This document shows, piece after piece, positions 25,225 to 32,872 of a DNA stretch of 64,000 nt. The position numbers were made by a program, and so were the translations under genes. Numbering within the stretch: the first letter of the stretch is position 1; each line of letters begins with the position of its first letter. Below the pieces are notes generated by a model, which was given only the letters and a program-made list of their open reading frames with translations, ran no database searches and was not told where the DNA came from. Source of the stretch: Paracoccus zhejiangensis (GTDB lineage Bacteria > Pseudomonadota > Alphaproteobacteria > Rhodobacterales > Rhodobacteraceae). The stretch is from assembly GCF_002847445.1 (NCBI RefSeq), contig NZ_CP025430.1:124001-188000 (forward strand), read 5' to 3'.

Positions 25225-25236
25225 TTGGTATACCAA
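25225..25236. promoter_or_regulatory. GntR-type operator palindrome upstream of the aldolase gene
   Basis: TTGGTATACCAA is a perfect 12-bp palindrome in the short gap between the aldolase start (25160) and the acylase stop (25239). It equals the core of the E. coli UxuR/ExuR site and of many FadR-subfamily GntR operators, fitting control of a sugar-acid type pathway. No GntR gene is visible in the window. Confidence 0.55.
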
Positions 25237-25238
25237 AG

Positions 25239-27674
25239 CTACTCGGTCGGCGGTGTGAGGCGGGTGATGCCGGTCGCGGCGGCGCGCGCCAGTTCAGGGT
25301 CCAGCGACATGCCAATATATTCGCCCCGCCGCCACAGCTCGGCCAAATCGTCGTAATGGCGCGACAGCGGATGCCCCGATTGCCCGGTCGAGATGATGAA
25401 AACCGAGCTGTCTGGATCGGCCAGGTCATAGACCCCGCGATAGCCCGCGCCGGTCACGTTGCGGAACGGATTGGCGCCGCTGCCCAGAAGCCCGCCCTGC
25501 GCCAGTGTGAAACCGTCGCCCGAGGTCGATTGCGACAGGTTCACCACCCAGCTGAGGCCGGGCAGGTGGCCGAGCGAGGGGTGGAACTGCGTGGCGACAT
25601 GGACATCGCCCCAGCGCCAGGTGGTCACGTCGGGGCCATAGCGGTCGGTCAGATCGAGGATCGCCGCGTCCAGCGATTGCCGGGCGATGGTGGCGCAATC
25701 CTCGACCGGCGCGCTTTGCGCCACGTCGCACCAGGCGGCGGCGCCGTTGCGGTTGCGGAACACCGCCTCGATGAAGGACGGGTAGAGCGCGGTGATATCC
25801 TCGGACAGCGGACCCAGCTCGTCGCGGATCAGCCGGTCCTGCAGGGCCAGCATCCAGGCGGAATAGATGGCGGGTTCGGGCAGATGTTCGTTCATCTCGC
25901 CATCCCATTCGGCCAGCAGGTTCAGCGCATCCTGACGCTGGCGCTCGGGCGTGCCAGTGGCGGCGGGCTCGCCGGTGAACCACAGATCGGCGCCGACCAG
26001 CGGCAGCAGCGACCGGGCGGCCGGGCTGACCACGTCCAGCTGGATGGCGATGAAGCTGTCGCGCGACTGCACCTCGCGGTCCTCGGCAAGGCGGGTCAGG
26101 CGGGCGAGGCGCGGCCCGACGGCACCCTCGCCGGTCGCCAGCACGATGCCATCGGCGCCGGCCTGACCGGGCAGGGCGCTGCCCAGAATCTCGGCGGCGG
26201 GGGCAAGACCCTGCCAGCTTGATGCCGGTTCCCAGCCCGGTGCGGGCATCCGGCCGCCGGTCGGATGGGCGGTATCGCGGCGCGGGGCGCGACCCGCCAG
26301 CTGCTGACCCACGCCGTCGCGGTCGGCCATCGTCACCTGCAGCGCGGGCGTCGTCACCTGTGCCAGCGCCGTGGCGGCGGTGCTGCGGTCAGGCGCGCGC
26401 ATCAGCCCGATTAGCCCGCTCATGGTGGCGTCGTCATCGCTGGCGCCGGTCCAGGCCAGCGCGGCGACATGGCCGCGCGGCGTCACATCGGCCAGATCGA
26501 AATCGACCCCGGGCAGCACCGCGCCATTGGCGGTCCAGCGCAGGGTGATCGGCTGGTCCTCGCCGTCGCGGATGCGGATGACCTCGCGGCGCGAGGTGAA
26601 ATCGGTCCAGCCATCGACGCCGCGATGGCGGGTGATGTCGCCGGGCTGCAATTCCTCGATGAAGAGGTCCGCATCATCGATGCCCGCCGGCGTGACGCCC
26701 CAGGCAAGCCCGGTATTCCGCCCCGACAGCACTGCCGGGATACCCGGAATTGTGCCGCCGATGACGCCGCCCTGCTGCAGTTCCAGCCGGGCGAGGTACC
26801 ACAGGCTAGGTGCGGTCAGCGGGCCTTCGGGGCTGTTGGCGAGGATCGAACCCTGAGCGGCAGTGCGATCGGGCGCGGCGGCAAAGGCGGTGGCGCTGAG
26901 GCCGAGGCCGGGGTCCAGGTAACCCGCCAGCGCCTCGTCCCAGCTGGGCGCGTCGGCGTCCGGCGCCGGCGGCATCAGCCGCGCGCCGGGAAAGAGGCTG
27001 GCGTAATCGGGCAGGGGCGCATCGCCCGGCAGCGCCGCCAGTTGCGGGCCGATGTCAGAACGCGCGATCGAGAGCCGGGCGTTCAGCACCTCGGTGCGGA
27101 TGGCGCTGGAACTGGTGGCGGCCACCAGCTTCAGCACCGCCAGAGAATCGGCGGGCTTCCAGGCGGCAATCTCGTCGGGAAACAGGAAGAATTCGGGGGC
27201 GCCCCGGCCCGCTGCATCGCGGTTGATCTGGGCGATCCACTCGTTCACCCCGGCGGAATAGGCTTCCAGCGCGGCCTTGGTATAGTCGTCCTGCGCCGCC
27301 AGCGACTCGCGCGCGTGGCGGTAAAGGCCGAGCCGCCGGGCCAGATCGTCGCCGCGAAAGGCGCTGGCGCCGTAGATCTCGGCCAGCCGGCCCTGAGCGG
27401 CGCGGCGCAGCACGGTCATCTGGAACAGCCGGTCCTGCGCATGGGCGACGCCAAGGGCAAAGAACACGTCGGCATCGCTGGCGCCGAAGATATGCGGCAC
27501 GTTCTCGGTCGAGCGCACGATCTCGACCGGCCCCGACAGGCCGGCCATCTGGTAGTTGGCATTGTAGTCGGGCAGCGAGCGTGTGGCGAAATACCAGACC
27601 AGCACGGTGGCGATCACCATGACAAGGATCAGCCCGACGGTCAGGCGCAGCAGCCAGCGGAAAAGGGTCAGCAT
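25239..27674 (-). CDS. Penicillin acylase family protein with altered nucleophile motif
   Basis: 811 residues with an N-terminal membrane anchor (LTVGLILVMVIATVLVWYF). The alpha-chain part (MAGLSGPVEIVRSTENVPHI, then FFALGVAHAQDRLFQMTVLR) and the beta-chain body (TAPSLWYLARLELQQGGVIG, TIPGIPAVLSGRNTGLAWGV) match the family well. At the self-cleavage junction, where the family has S-N-x-W and later ANDPH, this protein reads LSATAFAAAPDRT and ANSPEG. Either the nucleophile is a serine with changed surroundings or it is lost. Expected role: periplasmic amide hydrolysis (acyl-amino acids, homoserine lactones); activity is doubtful. Confidence 0.88.
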   Translation of the reverse strand: MLTLFRWLLRLTVGLILVMVIATVLVWYFATRSLPDYNANYQMAGLSGPVEIVRSTENVPHIFGASDADVFFALGVAHAQDRLFQMTVLRRAAQGRLAEIYGASAFRGDDLARRLGLYRHARESLAAQDDYTKAALEAYSAGVNEWIAQINRDAAGRGAPEFFLFPDEIAAWKPADSLAVLKLVAATSSSAIRTEVLNARLSIARSDIGPQLAALPGDAPLPDYASLFPGARLMPPAPDADAPSWDEALAGYLDPGLGLSATAFAAAPDRTAAQGSILANSPEGPLTAPSLWYLARLELQQGGVIGGTIPGIPAVLSGRNTGLAWGVTPAGIDDADLFIEELQPGDITRHRGVDGWTDFTSRREVIRIRDGEDQPITLRWTANGAVLPGVDFDLADVTPRGHVAALAWTGASDDDATMSGLIGLMRAPDRSTAATALAQVTTPALQVTMADRDGVGQQLAGRAPRRDTAHPTGGRMPAPGWEPASSWQGLAPAAEILGSALPGQAGADGIVLATGEGAVGPRLARLTRLAEDREVQSRDSFIAIQLDVVSPAARSLLPLVGADLWFTGEPAATGTPERQRQDALNLLAEWDGEMNEHLPEPAIYSAWMLALQDRLIRDELGPLSEDITALYPSFIEAVFRNRNGAAAWCDVAQSAPVEDCATIARQSLDAAILDLTDRYGPDVTTWRWGDVHVATQFHPSLGHLPGLSWVVNLSQSTSGDGFTLAQGGLLGSGANPFRNVTGAGYRGVYDLADPDSSVFIISTGQSGHPLSRHYDDLAELWRRGEYIGMSLDPELARAAATGITRLTPPTE

Positions 27675-27814
27675 CGGGTGTTGCGCGGTCCTTGGGCCTT
27701 GGGTCAGCGGCGGGTCAGCGGCGCTTGACCTGCACGCGCCGGGATGGTGGTGTGCTGTCTAGGACAGCGGCCGCCGCAATTCAACGCAGGCCGCGCAGGG
27801 ATCGAGGGGACAGT

Positions 27815-28681
27815 ATGGCGAAAGTGACTTTTCTGGGACTGGGCGTGATGGGCTATCCGATGGCCGGGCATCTCAAGGCGGCGGGCCATGACGTGACCGT
27901 CTATAACCGCACCACCGCCAAGGCCAAGAAATGGGCTGAGCAGCACGGCGGCAACTGGGCCGCCACCCCGCGCGAAGCCGCCGAGGGTGCCGATTTCGTC
28001 ATGGCCTGCGTCGGCAATGACGATGACCTGCGCTCGGTCTGCCTTGGTCCCGACGGTGCCCTTGCCGGGATGACCAAAGGCGCGATCTTCGTCGATCACA
28101 CCACGGTCTCCGCCGCCGTCACCCGCGAGCTGGCCGAGGCCGCCCAAGCTGCCGGTCTCGGCTATGTCGATGCTCCGGTCTCGGGCGGGCAGGCGGGGGC
28201 CGAGAACGGCCAACTGTCGGTGATGTGCGGCGGTGATGCCGCCGAATATGACCGGGCCGATCCGGTGATCGACGCCTATGCCAAGATCTGCCGCCGCATG
28301 GGTGGCACGGGCGCCGGGCAGATGGCCAAGATGTGCAACCAGATCGCCATTGCCGGGCTGGTGCAGGGCCTGTCGGAATCGCTGGCCTTCGCGCAGAAGG
28401 CCGGGCTTGACCCCGAGAAGCTGGTCGAGGTGATCAGCCAGGGCGCGGCCGGAAGCTGGCAGATGGTGAACCGCCACAAGACCATGGCGGCGGGCGAGTT
28501 CAACCACGGCTTTGCCGTCGACTGGATGCGCAAGGACCTGGGCATCTGCCTTGACGCCGCAGACGAGTTGCAGGTGCCGCTGCCGGTCACCGCGCTGATC
28601 GACCAGTTCTACAAGGAGGTGCAGATCATGGGCGGCGGCCGTTGGGACACCTCGTCGCTGATCGCGCGGCTGACCCGCTGA
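27815..28681 (+). CDS. NAD(P)-dependent beta-hydroxyacid dehydrogenase (3-hydroxyisobutyrate dehydrogenase type)
   Basis: 288 residues. The cofactor motif is FLGLGVMGYPMAGHL (6-20); the substrate loop VDAPVSGGQAGAENG is the family signature, and GAGQMAKMCNQ carries the catalytic lysine. It oxidises a short beta-hydroxyacid such as 3-hydroxyisobutyrate, tartronate semialdehyde or a gamma-hydroxybutyrate-like substrate. ATG at 27815 follows GAGGGGAC. It is divergent from the acylase homologue and stands alone. Confidence 0.9.
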   Translation: MAKVTFLGLGVMGYPMAGHLKAAGHDVTVYNRTTAKAKKWAEQHGGNWAATPREAAEGADFVMACVGNDDDLRSVCLGPDGALAGMTKGAIFVDHTTVSAAVTRELAEAAQAAGLGYVDAPVSGGQAGAENGQLSVMCGGDAAEYDRADPVIDAYAKICRRMGGTGAGQMAKMCNQIAIAGLVQGLSESLAFAQKAGLDPEKLVEVISQGAAGSWQMVNRHKTMAAGEFNHGFAVDWMRKDLGICLDAADELQVPLPVTALIDQFYKEVQIMGGGRWDTSSLIARLTR

Positions 28682-28928
28682 CGGGCCTGCACCGGGGCGG
28701 GCAACGCCTCCGTGCCGCTCGCGCAACTGTCATGTCGGGGTAAATCGCTCGGGCTTGACTTTGCGCGGTGGCGACAGAAGAACGGCGCGGCCAGCAAGTG
28801 CGCGTGGGGAAACGGTTATTCGGGTTCCAGCCACCGGCTCGCGCGCGGCGGGATCGCCCGCCAGATGCCTTTGACCGGTCCGCCCCGAGGGGCGAGACCC
28901 CCTGTCACCCCCCGAAAGGATATTGCCC

Positions 28929-29324
28929 ATGAACTTCCTCGCCCCCATCGAGCCGCAGCTGCGCTCGGTCCTGCGCATCATGTCGGGCCTGCTGCTTCTG
29001 CAACACGGCACCACCAAGGTGCTGGGCTTCCCCGTGAGCCAGATGAACGGCATCTCGCTTTCCTCGCTGCCGGGCATCGCCGGGATCATCGAACTGGTCT
29101 TCGGTGTGCTCTTGGTGATCGGCCTCTTCTCGCGCTTCTCGGCCTTCATCGCCAGCGGCCTGACCGCCGCCGCCTATTTCATCGCCCATTCGCCGCAGGG
29201 CTTCTTCCCGTTGCTGAACGGCGGCGAACTGGCGGCGCTTTACAGCTTTGTCTTCCTCTACCTCGCCGCTGCCGGCCCCGGCCCCTGGTCGGTCGATGCC
29301 GCGCGTGGCAAGAACGCGCTCTGA
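28929..29324 (+). CDS. DoxX family membrane protein
   Basis: 131 residues with four hydrophobic helices. The typical DoxX opening is LRIMSGLLLLQHGTTKVLGF, and the pattern continues with GIIELVFGVLLVIGLFSRF, then AAYFIAHSPQGFFPLLNGGE and LYSFVFLYLAAAGPG. DoxX proteins are small integral membrane proteins linked to redox homeostasis; the exact reaction is unknown. ATG 28929 has AAAGGA upstream; a TTG two codons earlier is less likely. Confidence 0.85.
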   Translation: MNFLAPIEPQLRSVLRIMSGLLLLQHGTTKVLGFPVSQMNGISLSSLPGIAGIIELVFGVLLVIGLFSRFSAFIASGLTAAAYFIAHSPQGFFPLLNGGELAALYSFVFLYLAAAGPGPWSVDAARGKNAL

Positions 29325-29346
29325 TCCGAGAGATCATCTTGCCAAA

Positions 29347-29370
29347 GATCGCGGCGGCAGCGCCGCGATC
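29347..29370. terminator. Bidirectional hairpin between convergent genes
   Basis: GATCGCGGCG (29347-29356), loop GCAG, CGCCGCGATC (29361-29370): a perfect 10-bp stem in the 55-bp gap where DoxX (plus) and the CoA-transferase operon (minus) converge. Long T-runs are absent on both sides. Confidence 0.6.
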
Positions 29371-29379
29371 CACCCGGCC

Positions 29380-30015
29380 TCAGAGGTGGATCTTCGCCCC
29401 GGTCAGTGCCTGCACCTCGGCCAGGCTGTTCCCCGGCGTCAGTTCGACCAGCCGGAACCCCTCGGGCGCGATATCCAGAACCGCCAGGTCGGTATAGACG
29501 CGGCTGACGACCTTGAGCCCGGTCAGCGGATAGGTGCAGCGCTCGAGCAGGCGCAGACTGCCATCCTTGCCCACATGGTTCATCAGGATCAGGATCGTCG
29601 GCACCCCCGCGACCAGGTCCATCGCCCCGCCCACCGCCGGGGGGTGGCGGTCCTCCAGCGTCGCCCAATTCGCAAGATCGCCCGTCTCGGCCACCTGGTA
29701 GGCACCCAGAACCGCGATATCGATATGGCCGCCACGCATCATGGCGAAGCTGTCGCACTGGTCGAAATAAGCCGCGCCGGGCACCGCCGTCACCATGCGC
29801 TTGCTGGCATCGATCAACTCGCGGTCCTCGCGGCCCGGTTCGGGCGGCGGGCCGACGCCCAACAGTCCGTTTTCCGACTGGTACATCACCTCGCGCCCTG
29901 CGGGCAGATGCGCCGCGACATGGGTGGGCTTGCCGATCCCCAGGTTGACATAGGCGCCATCGGGAATGTCCCGCGCCACGCGCGCCGCGATCTGCGCATC
30001 GCTGAGACGGTTCAT
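29380..30015 (-). CDS. CoA-transferase subunit B (3-oxoacid/acyl type)
   Basis: 211 residues of family I CoA transferase. The catalytic glutamate is Glu48 in YQSENGLLG, which forms the acyl-glutamyl anhydride. It starts MNRLSDAQIAARVARDI and carries NLGIGKPTHVA; the C-terminal ELTPGNSLAEVQALTGA is also standard. The ATG at 30015 overlaps the subunit A stop (ATGA). It works as an A2B2 enzyme with subunit A, moving CoA between succinyl-CoA or acetyl-CoA and a 3-oxo- or fatty acid. Whether it serves acetoacetate or 3-oxoadipate cannot be told from the sequence. Confidence 0.92.
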   Translation of the reverse strand: MNRLSDAQIAARVARDIPDGAYVNLGIGKPTHVAAHLPAGREVMYQSENGLLGVGPPPEPGREDRELIDASKRMVTAVPGAAYFDQCDSFAMMRGGHIDIAVLGAYQVAETGDLANWATLEDRHPPAVGGAMDLVAGVPTILILMNHVGKDGSLRLLERCTYPLTGLKVVSRVYTDLAVLDIAPEGFRLVELTPGNSLAEVQALTGAKIHL

Positions 30016-30680
30016 GGCCGCACCGCGTAGGCGCAAAGGCTGGCGATGAAGATGCCCGGCGTCACCACTCGTTCCGGGTCCAGCGGCTCGGTCGAGAGGT
30101 GCCGCACCTCGGCGATGCTGTGCCGCGCGGCCATGGCCATGACCGGGTTAAAGTTCCGCGCCGTGGCGTGATAGGTGAGGTTGCCCCAGCGGTCGCCCGC
30201 CTCGCCCCGGATCAGCGCGAAATCCGCCGAGAGCGGCGGCTCGAACAGGTAACCGCGCCCATCGATCACCCGCGTCTCCTTGCCCTCGGCCAGCCGGGTG
30301 CCATAGCCCGTGGGGGTGAAGAATCCGCCCAGACCCGATCCCGCCGCCCGCATCCGTTCGGCCAGCGTGCCCTGCGGCATCACCTCGAGCGCCACCTCGC
30401 CGGCCTTGTAGCGACGTTCGAACCAGACCGAGCCGGGCGTGCGCGGATAGGAGCAGATGACCTTTGCGACCAGCCCCAGCTTCAACAGGGCCGCGATCCC
30501 CGCCTCGCCCTCGCCCGCGTTGTTCGAGATGATGGTCAGGTCGCGCGCGCCCTTTTCGGCCAGCGCGTTCAGCAGGCCGTAAGGGATGCCCGAGGTGCCA
30601 AAGCCCCCCACCATCACCGAGGCGCCATCGCCGATGGGCGCGATGGCGGCAGCGGGGTCGGCACAGGTCTTGTCGATCAC
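30012..30680 (-). CDS. CoA-transferase subunit A
   Basis: 222 residues. The CoA-binding loop VMVGGFGTSGIPYGLLNAL and the conserved ISNNAGEGEAGI, then CSYPRTPGS, identify the alpha subunit. The start is GTG at 30680 (V-I-D-K-T-C-A-D), preceded by GAAAGGAC; no ATG lies in frame close by. It is the first gene of a two-gene operon with subunit B, and is divergent from the omega-aminotransferase across 228 bp without other genes. Confidence 0.91.
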   Translation of the reverse strand: MIDKTCADPAAAIAPIGDGASVMVGGFGTSGIPYGLLNALAEKGARDLTIISNNAGEGEAGIAALLKLGLVAKVICSYPRTPGSVWFERRYKAGEVALEVMPQGTLAERMRAAGSGLGGFFTPTGYGTRLAEGKETRVIDGRGYLFEPPLSADFALIRGEAGDRWGNLTYHATARNFNPVMAMAARHSIAEVRHLSTEPLDPERVVTPGIFIASLCAYAVRP

Positions 30681-30908
30681 GCGGGCGGTCCTTTCCTCGT
30701 CCCGGCAGGCTGCAAGCTGCGGCACCGGGTTGCAACGCGATTCTTCCCCCGCGTCCCGGACCCGCCGCCATTCTGCCAGATATCCCCGGCACTTCGTCCG
30801 AGTTCCCCGCAGCGCGGCAGGCGCTTCACCCGATCCCGTCGCGGCCCCATTGCGCGGCCAACGCCGCCCGGATAGCCTCCGGCCAAACCCGAACCGGAGG
30901 CCCAATCG

Positions 30909-32273
30909 ATGAACAACCCGCAAAGCTGGGAAGCCCGCGCCGATGAATATTCGCTCTATGGCTTCACCGATCTGCCAAGCGTGCATGAACGCGGCGCGGT
31001 GGTGCTGACCCATGGCGAGGGGCCCTATGTCTTCGACGTGAACGGCAAGCGCTACCTCGACGCCAATTCGGGCCTGTGGAACATGGTTGCGGGCTTTGAC
31101 CACAAGGGTCTGGCCGATGCGGCCAAGGCGCAATACGATCGCTTCCCCGGCTATCACGCCTTCTTCGGCCGCATGTCCGACCAGACGGTGATGCTGTCGG
31201 AAAAGCTGGTCGATGTCTCGCCCTTCGATCATGGCCGGGTCTTCTACACCAACTCGGGTTCCGAGGCGAATGACACCATGGTCAAGATGCTGTGGTTCCT
31301 GCACGCCAGCGAAGGCAACCCCAAGCGCCGCAAGATCCTGACCCGCTGGAACGCCTATCACGGCGTCACCGTGGTCTCGGCCTCGATGACCGGCAAGCCC
31401 TATAACGAGGTCTTCGGCCTGCCGATGGAGGGCTTCCTGCACCTGACCTGCCCGCATTACTGGCGCTTTGGCGAGCCGGGCGAGACCGAGGAACAGTTCG
31501 TTGCCCGGCTGGCGCGCGAGCTGGAAGAGACGATCGAGCGCGAGGGCGCCGACACCATCGCCGGGTTCTTCGCCGAGCCGGTGATGGGCGCGGGCGGGGT
31601 GATCCCGCCGGCCAAGGGCTATTTCCAGGCGATCCAGCCGATCCTGAAAAAGCACGGCATCCCGCTGATCTCGGACGAGGTGATCTGTGGCTTTGGCCGG
31701 ACCGGCAATACCTGGGGTTGCCAGACCTATGGCTTCACGCCCGACGCGATCATTTCCTCGAAGAACCTGACTGCCGGCCTCTTCCCGATGGGCGCGGTGA
31801 TCCTTGGCCCCGATCTGGCTGACCGGATGCAGGCCGCCGCCGAGAAGATCGAGGAGTTCCCGCATGGCTTCACCGCCTCGGGCCATCCGGTCGGCTGCGC
31901 CATTGCCCTGAAGGCCATCGACGTGGTGATGAACGAGGGGCTGGCTGACAACGTCAAGCGCCTTGCCCCGCGCCTCGAGGCCGGGCTGCGCGCGATCATG
32001 GAGCGCAGCGAGCATATCGGCGAATTGCGCGGCATCGGCTTCATGTGGGCGCTGGAGGCGGTGAAGGACAAGGCGACCAAGACCCCCTTCGACGGCTCGC
32101 TGTCGGTCAGCGAACGCATCGCCAATACCTGCACCGATCTGGGCCTGATCTGCCGGCCGCTCGGCCAGTCCATCGTCCTCTGCCCGCCCTTCATCCTGAC
32201 CGAAGCGCAGATGGACGAGATGTTCGAGAAGCTGGAACAGGCGCTGAACAAGGTCTTTGCCGAGGTCGCATGA
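30909..32273 (+). CDS. Pyruvate-type omega-aminotransferase (class III)
   Basis: 454 residues. PLP lysine is K285 in IISSKNLTAG; the phosphate cup NSGSEAND (115-122) and the cofactor aspartate in LISDEVICGFGRTG are intact. From memory the sequence is very close along its length to the crystallised omega-transaminase of Paracoccus denitrificans, starting with SWEARA...YSLYGF. It transfers an amino group from a primary amine or beta-amino acid to pyruvate. A methyltransferase gene overlaps its stop codon, so the two are cotranscribed. Confidence 0.95.
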   Translation: MNNPQSWEARADEYSLYGFTDLPSVHERGAVVLTHGEGPYVFDVNGKRYLDANSGLWNMVAGFDHKGLADAAKAQYDRFPGYHAFFGRMSDQTVMLSEKLVDVSPFDHGRVFYTNSGSEANDTMVKMLWFLHASEGNPKRRKILTRWNAYHGVTVVSASMTGKPYNEVFGLPMEGFLHLTCPHYWRFGEPGETEEQFVARLARELEETIEREGADTIAGFFAEPVMGAGGVIPPAKGYFQAIQPILKKHGIPLISDEVICGFGRTGNTWGCQTYGFTPDAIISSKNLTAGLFPMGAVILGPDLADRMQAAAEKIEEFPHGFTASGHPVGCAIALKAIDVVMNEGLADNVKRLAPRLEAGLRAIMERSEHIGELRGIGFMWALEAVKDKATKTPFDGSLSVSERIANTCTDLGLICRPLGQSIVLCPPFILTEAQMDEMFEKLEQALNKVFAEVA

Positions 32274-32872
32274 GCGCCGAGAACCCGGCGCTGGCGCTCT
32301 ATGCCGCCCATGGCGCGGCGCTGGCCGCGCGTTATGAAACCGTGGCCCCGGCGCAGCTTTTTGCGCCGGTGGCCGATCTTCTACCACCGGCGCCCGCGCG
32401 GGTCGCCGATCTGGGGGCCGGCTCGGGCCGCGATGCCGCGTGGTTTGCCGGGCAGGGCCATCAGGTGACGGCGGTCGAGCCGGTGGCGGAACTGCGCGAG
32501 GCCGCGCGCCACCGGCACGCGGGTGCGGGGATCGACTGGGTTGCGGATCAGCTGCCGGGTCTTGCGGGGCTGGATGGTCGGTCCTTCGACCTGTTGCTGT
32601 TGATCGCGGTCTGGCACCATCTTGATACGGCGCAGCGGGCCGAGGCGATGGTGCGGTTGCATGACCTCTCGGCTGAGTCGGCGCGCGTGGTCCTGTCGCT
32701 GCGTCACGGGCCGGAGCAACCGGAGTCGGGCGCCTTTGCCCCCGATGTCGAGGGCACCATCCGGATGGCCGAGGCCAAAGGTTTTACGCTGCTGCGCCGG
32801 GTCGAGGCCGAGGCGCAGCAGCGTCAGGATACTGCCGGGATCAACTGGACATGGCTGGTGCTGGCGGCGTGA
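32270..32872 (+). CDS. SAM-dependent class I methyltransferase
   Basis: 200 residues. Motif I is ARVADLGAGSGRDAAWFA, followed by the acidic strand end TAVEP, then DLLLLIAVWHHLD (motif II/post II) and RVVLSLRHG. ATG at 32270 overlaps the aminotransferase stop (ATGA), so it is translationally coupled. The substrate is unknown; small-molecule or quinone-type methyltransferases look alike. Its stop codon abuts the comEC stop from the other strand. Confidence 0.85.
   Translation: MSAENPALALYAAHGAALAARYETVAPAQLFAPVADLLPPAPARVADLGAGSGRDAAWFAGQGHQVTAVEPVAELREAARHRHAGAGIDWVADQLPGLAGLDGRSFDLLLLIAVWHHLDTAQRAEAMVRLHDLSAESARVVLSLRHGPEQPESGAFAPDVEGTIRMAEAKGFTLLRRVEAEAQQRQDTAGINWTWLVLAA

Noticed and set aside
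25239..27674. Calling the protein an active penicillin or AHL acylase
   Set aside because: The self-cleavage and substrate motifs are altered, so only family membership is claimed.
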